From positions 7,861,001 to 7,925,000 of the forward strand of contig JAQPZY010001675.1 in the NCBI GenBank assembly GCA_029931535.1: a stretch of 64,000 nucleotides of DNA. The letters run 5' to 3'. This DNA is from Margaritifera margaritifera. Its lineage: Eukaryota > Mollusca > Bivalvia > Unionida > Margaritiferidae. Positions 59,600-64,000 of this stretch are shown in pieces (the first letter of the stretch is position 1; each line of letters begins with the position of its first letter). Below the pieces are notes generated by a model. That model was given only the letters and a program-made list of their open reading frames with translations. It made no database searches and had not been told where the DNA came from. Position numbers and translations under genes: made by a program.

Positions 59600-60620
59600 A
59601 ATACCAGTTTCAGTGAAACCTGTCCACAAAGGACATACAAAGGACCACTTTAATTTTTCCTTTATGGACAGATGTTGTTTTTAAAGACATTTCAAAAGAT
59701 AGAATCAAGCTTCATAGAGATAATGATAAAATACGCAAAAATGCTACGAACAAAATCAATGTCAATCAAAAGTTGTCCTGTGACTTTGAAAATTAGGTCA
59801 CAATCAGAAGCTAATAAAGTCTTGGGATCCTTTCAATGTATCTAAATATCCAATTAGGTATTTGTTCCATTGTTCTAAAGATATCACGCTTACATGCTAA
59901 GTAGGCCTCCCTCACCCAACCACTACGCATAAACTCCAACTACCGGTACATACAGTAATGTCATCATGTTACATGTACCTTGAAAATTTGCTCAATATCA
60001 TAAAAAGCTCATCAGCTCTTGGTACCCCCTTAAAGCATCTGCACATTAGATCTGGTCCAGGTTGGTCAAACTATATTGGAAATTGCTTGCTAACAAGCTG
60101 ATTTCCTTTACTTACTTACAAGCCAATTCCTTCACTAAACACAGAGTATCCCATGATCAGGTCTTGGGACCTTCTCAATACATCTAAATATCCAACAAGG
60201 ACTGGTTTGGTTCACTAGTTTTTGAGATACATGTACATGTATCTTACTCTACAAGGTCAGTGTGAGCTTCCCTCCTCCCCCACTACTTGCACTCATGGTA
60301 AACATAATTTCATTCTGTGACCTTGAAAGTTGGATCAAGGTTACCAAGAGCAAAAACGATCATGGGACTCCCCTAAGGCATCTGCATATGAAATTTGGTC
60401 CAGTTTGGTTAAACCATATTTAAGATATCTTGTTTACAAGCTGAGGTCCTTCTCTTAATACAAAGTATAATCCTATGACCTTAAAAATAAAGGTCTCGCA
60501 AGAGTCTAATGAGGTATTGGGACCCATTGAAGGTACCTAAATATTCAATTTCATCTAGATTGGCTCAATAGTTTTTCAGATATCTTGCTTATAAGGTAAG
60601 TGCAAAGGATGGATGGACAG
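59600..60620 (+). repeat. diverged ~165-180 bp tandem repeat, ~5 copies
   Basis: Blocks tgaccttgaaaattaggtca, cttgggacc, catctaaatatccaa, ggttggtcaaact and aagatatcttgcttacaagc recur. It ends in gatggatggacagatggata and then a possible hairpin gtctccatccct ... agggaaatggggggagac at 60647-60683. Confidence 0.6.
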
Positions 60621-60639
60621 ATGGATAGACAGTACAAAA

Positions 60640-60775
60640 CCAATATGTCTCCATCCCTGAGAAAGAAGGGAAATGGGGGGAGACCTAACAATGGTAGAGG
60701 CAATCAGATCCATACCTGGGAAAGAAGGGATTGGGAATGGGGGGAGACAAAACATTGGTAGAGGCAATCAGATTT
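60640..60775 (+). repeat. two-copy ~64-bp direct repeat
   Basis: ctgagaaagaagggaaatgg and ctgggaaagaagggattggg each continue into ggggagac...aacattggtagaggcaatcagat. Confidence 0.8.
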
Positions 60776-61381
60776 ACCCTTGTGATAATTTAATTACTTG
60801 TCCAATGATTCATTTACAGCTTCAGTAGTGACACCTATAGGTACCTTAGTTGTTTTAAGTACCACACAGCAATTGATGATACTTGTCTAACAAGACCCTA
60901 AGGAGTGTAATTAAAGATAATTATGCAAGAGGACTCATAGAAGCAGATAATATATATTTAGCAAAAGCCCCCAGGCCAATTTTTAACTATTTTAAAGCTG
61001 CATTCTCTCCAAAAACCAATTATAAACTAATATGACAAGTGTATTCTTTGTTGCTCAAACCCACCACCAAAATCAAGGTACAACAGATTTTAGGTCAGGC
61101 ACAATTTGTATGGTAGTGACACAGGAACAGTGAAAGCATATGATGTACACTTTGTTTTGCCAATCATTAAATAATTTTATTTGCATGTTATCTCAACTGC
61201 CTGATGAGCATCGGGAACCTGGTGGTTCCGCCTTTTTTTATTGACTCTTGTGTTCATTTTCAAAACTATTATTAATTATTCTTCATTTGGGGAGAATCAT
61301 GTTATGCCTTTATTTCAATTTATGATTTTTTTTGGCAAGGGAATGCAGCTTTAAGCAAAGAATGACATCACTCATAAGAAT

Positions 61382-62195
61382 CGAGTCTGGTTTGCAAGGA
61401 GTAGCATCAAGGAGTCTGGTTTGCAAGGAGTAGCATCAAGGAGTCTGTTTTGCAAGGAGTAGCATCAAGGAGTCTGGTTTGCAAGGAGTAGCATCAAGGA
61501 GTCTGGTTTGCAAGGAGTAGCATCAAGGAGTCTGGTTTGCAAGGAGTAGCATCAAGGAGTCTGGTTTGCAAGGAGTAGCATCAAGGAGTCTGTTTTGCAA
61601 GGAGTAGCATCAAGGAGTCTGGTTTGCAAGGAGTAGCATCAAGGAGTCTAGTTTGCAAGGAGTAGCATCAAGGAGTCTGTTTTGCAAGGAGTAGCATCAA
61701 GGAGTCTGGTTTGCAAGGAGTAGCATCAAGGAGTCTGGTTTGCAAGGAGTAGCATCAAGGAGTCTGTTTTGCAAGGAGTAGCATCAAGGAGTCTGGTTTG
61801 CAAGGAGTAGCATCAAGGAGTCTGGTTTGCAAGGAGTAGCATCAAGGAGTCTGTTTTGCAAGGAGTAGCATCAAGGAGTCTGTTTTGCAAGGAGTAGCAT
61901 CAAGAGTCTGTTTTGCAAGGAGTAGCATCAAGGAGTCTGTTTTGCAAGGAGTAGCATCAAGGAGTCTGGTTTGCAAGGAGTAGCATCAAGGAGTCTGTTT
62001 TGCAAGGAGTAGCATCAAGGAGTCTGTTTTGCAAGGAGTAGCATCAAGAGTCTGTTTTGCAAGGAGTAGCATCAAGGAGTCTGTTTTGCAAGGAGTAGCA
62101 TCAAGGAGTCTGTTTTGCAAGGAGTAGGATCAAGGAGTCTGGTTTGCAAGGAGTAGCATCAAGGAGTCTGGTTTGCAAGGAGTAGCATCAAGAGT
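61382..62195 (+). repeat. 29-bp minisatellite, ~28 copies
   Basis: Unit gagtctggtttgcaaggagt / agcatcaag, 29 bp. A G/T variant (tctggtttgc or tctgttttgc) divides the copies; T variants dominate the second half, and two copies, both there, plus the terminal boundary lack one G (catcaagagtc). Confidence 0.97.
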
Positions 62196-62550
62196 CATCC
62201 AACAGCATTCATGTAATGTTCATCCGGGCCACGCCCTTGTGTCATTCACACTATTTTATTTGAGCTAATGCAAATTTCCTTAACCCAAATGAGTCATAAT
62301 GCTGCATAATGTACATAATTTTAACATCATCATTTACTCATGGCTGTCTAAAAATCAAAGTGGTGTCTGCTGGAATTTCCTGTGAAATAAAATTAGTAAC
62401 CATCCATATATCAGCGAAAAACAAGCCTGGCAAGATAGGTTCATTTTTCCCTTTACAAGTATGCAAACTGCAGCAAAATAGCAACTAGGAACAATTCTCA
62501 TGACCCTACTGACATTGCAAGTCTGTACAATGCAAATTAATTTTATGAAA

Positions 62551-62739
62551 GTGAGGCATGGTGGTTCAGTGGTTAGCGTGCTGGACTTGTGAACAAACGG
62601 GTGCAGGTTCAAATTCTACCATTGGATCAGCCTGGGTTGGCTACTGTGCTGTGTCCTTGGGCAAGGCACTTTACTCCAATTGCCTTGGCACTAAATAACC
62701 TACTTGTGTTGCTGTGCCGTTAAACACCAAATCAAAAAA
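62551..62739 (+). mobile_element. tRNA-derived SINE with 13-bp target duplication
   Basis: Flanked by TAATTTTATGAAA at 62538-62550 and 62740-62752, perfect. The head gtggttcagtggttagcgtg / ctggacttgtgaac contains an A box and gtgcaggttcaaattc a B box; the body has gtgtccttgggcaaggcact / ttactccaattgcc; the tail is taaacaccaaatcaaaaaa. Same family as 4541-4728. Confidence 0.92.
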
Positions 62740-64000
62740 TAATTTTATGAAAAAGGCTTGAAGTTTCATGACTGAACAACATGCTGAAGTCTTTAGTAGT
62801 GTCTATATATCAGCCCTTTCAATTGTTTTTTTGTGCAATTAGCCAATCACAGACTTCCTTACTAGAACTAACAGCCATATAACAAACATTTTGATTATAA
62901 TGAAACACAGGTCTATTGTGGCAGTTTTCGGTGGTAGTGGTGCTTGCAATTCCAAGGACTTTTTTTTTGACCAAACAGATGGAAACTTCAAATTTAACTC
63001 AGATAAGTCTGAATATGAGACAATTTATCAGAACGATCTGCAGAAATTGCAATACATTCATGCATAATAACCTCATTCAGTACATGTATTTACAGTAAAA
63101 TCCCTGACCACACCAAAGACAAAATGGCCTCTCTATAGTCTTACCAGCTGGCCATCTTGACCCATATCAATGAAATCCTGGCCTGAACACTGTTAATATG
63201 AGTGCAAAAGTAAAATTTTATTCTGATGCCAGTAAAAATAGAAGAAAAAAAAAAACTCATTCTGAACATTTAAAAAAAAATATGTATCAATATGATCATA
63301 AGGGTTTTAATATTTGTTAAGGAACAGGATATACATATGAAGAACCAATCGCTGCCATCAAATGTGCATAAATAGATTTTTTTAAGTTACTGTAGCAACA
63401 CTGGGAAGGAAGCATGACTTTTCCTCTCCCTATATCAAATACATGCATTTGAAGATTCATAATAAATGAATTTATTTATTTTTTGTAAATGATCTACTTC
63501 ATTTCAAGTTTCAATATTATATTAACAAATAGGAAATCATGACATGGGGGAGAGATAACATTTCAGAGTATATAAATTCTCATGACCATGCTAACTTTGG
63601 TACATCTATATCCAAATATAACAACAGGTTGGTGGGAATTTCCTATTTTCTTATCTGGATGAGTAATGTCCTGGGTGTGATCAGCCATTAGCTTGGATTC
63701 TTTTCTCTGCAGGTTTACTCTTTCTAGATCCTAATATACTTATATGTTTCTAATATAAGACTAGACCCTACAAGAACAGAAGCCTACAGAATTAGGCACT
63801 TTGTTTGATGAATAATGCCCTGTCATGCAAGTATCTATGTCTAATGCATTTTAGAAACATAATCTCTACTCAATGCATCCACCCAGAGCTAGATGCCCAC
63901 CATTAGCAATAGTCATTTGGGTCCAAAGTTTTCTTATTGTTTTTTTAACCAGAACTTGGAACTATGTATATATAACATTAAATAGCTTCCATGCTGTGTG

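Larger units (their letters stand above)
52540..64000. other. sequence upstream of the first visible FHOD exon
   Basis: No exon, promoter or RNA gene was established here. It is probably the intron preceding exon 52434-52539, or more 5' sequence. Stretches without a recognised repeat are 52.65-53.65, 56.7-56.98, 57.6-58.1, 58.7-59.2, 60.8-61.35, 62.2-62.5 and 62.8-64.0 kb. Homopolymer C runs occur at 55251-55265, 56202-56217 and 59055-59070. Confidence 0.5.

Noticed and set aside
62555..62622. Possible functional tRNA gene
   Set aside because: Same reason: head of a SINE with a tail and target duplication.
63147..63184. Candidate 38-nt minus-strand exon (reads QDFIDMGQDGQL, donor CTG/GTAAGA, phase-compatible with exon 52434-52539)
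   Set aside because: It does not match the conserved SLKQIFQ end expected before this FHOD exon, it is very short, and it lies beside a TIR-element-like end (tacagtaaaatccctgacca at 63092). RNA evidence would be needed.

Overview
The window is a piece of an animal nuclear genome: AT-rich, with short exons separated by kilobase introns flanked by GT/AG splice sites, and full of tRNA-derived SINEs, small DNA transposons and tandem repeats. The repeat style (AACAAGAG-headed elements built of ~140-150 bp internal tandem units, frequent TACATGTA-like words) points to a lophotrochozoan, most likely a mollusc. That assignment is an inference; no species can be named. Only one real gene is seen. A minus-strand gene spans at least 1-52539 and encodes the N-terminal and central part of an FHOD-family formin (FHOD1/FHOD3; Drosophila Fhos). 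Twelve exons can be placed to the base, and their splice phases join without a break: 52539-52434, 48348-48254, 37146-37035, 34519-34425, 30377-30234, 29114-29053, 28450-28292, 22040-21886, 18916-18875, 18632-18588, 4189-3953 and 375-1 (running off the window). Together they give about 542 codons. The first six encode the armadillo-like FH3 region and match the family closely. The other six encode a fast-evolving, charged, Ser-rich linker. The GTPase-binding N-terminus must lie above 52.54 kb, probably beyond 64 kb, and FH1/FH2/DAD below position 1. Three consecutive linker exons (42, 45 and 237 nt) are all symmetric phase 1-1 and look like removable cassettes. Everything else is intron or upstream sequence, and much of it is repetitive. 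The main classes are: (1) Helentron/Helitron-like non-autonomous elements with AACAAGAG heads, ~140-150 bp internal tandem units and hairpin tails, all in + orientation (family 1 at 13.4-15.6, 42.0-45.5, 50.7-52.1 and 53.7-54.9 kb; family 2 at 15.8-17.3 and 39.1-39.6 kb); (2) TIR elements of hAT type (35786-36868, 55797-55909) and pogo/mariner type (11473-12544, 37210-37542); (3) foldback elements, including a 207-bp twin-hairpin element present twice; (4) at least three tRNA-derived SINEs, two with 13-bp target-site duplications; (5) many minisatellites with 25- to 70-bp periods. Two short stretches (41.15-41.5 kb +, 46.83-47.02 kb -) look like decayed fragments of ZNF862/hAT-type proteins. 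The long open frames at 37.7-38.5 kb and 33.4-33.6 kb are minisatellites whose period is a multiple of three, not genes. The most notable structures are the twin-hairpin element, a minisatellite that appears to derive from the 3' splice-site region of an FHOD exon, a decayed tandem copy of an FHOD exon that lost its GT donor, and the shared head/tail design of the two tandem-repeat element families.
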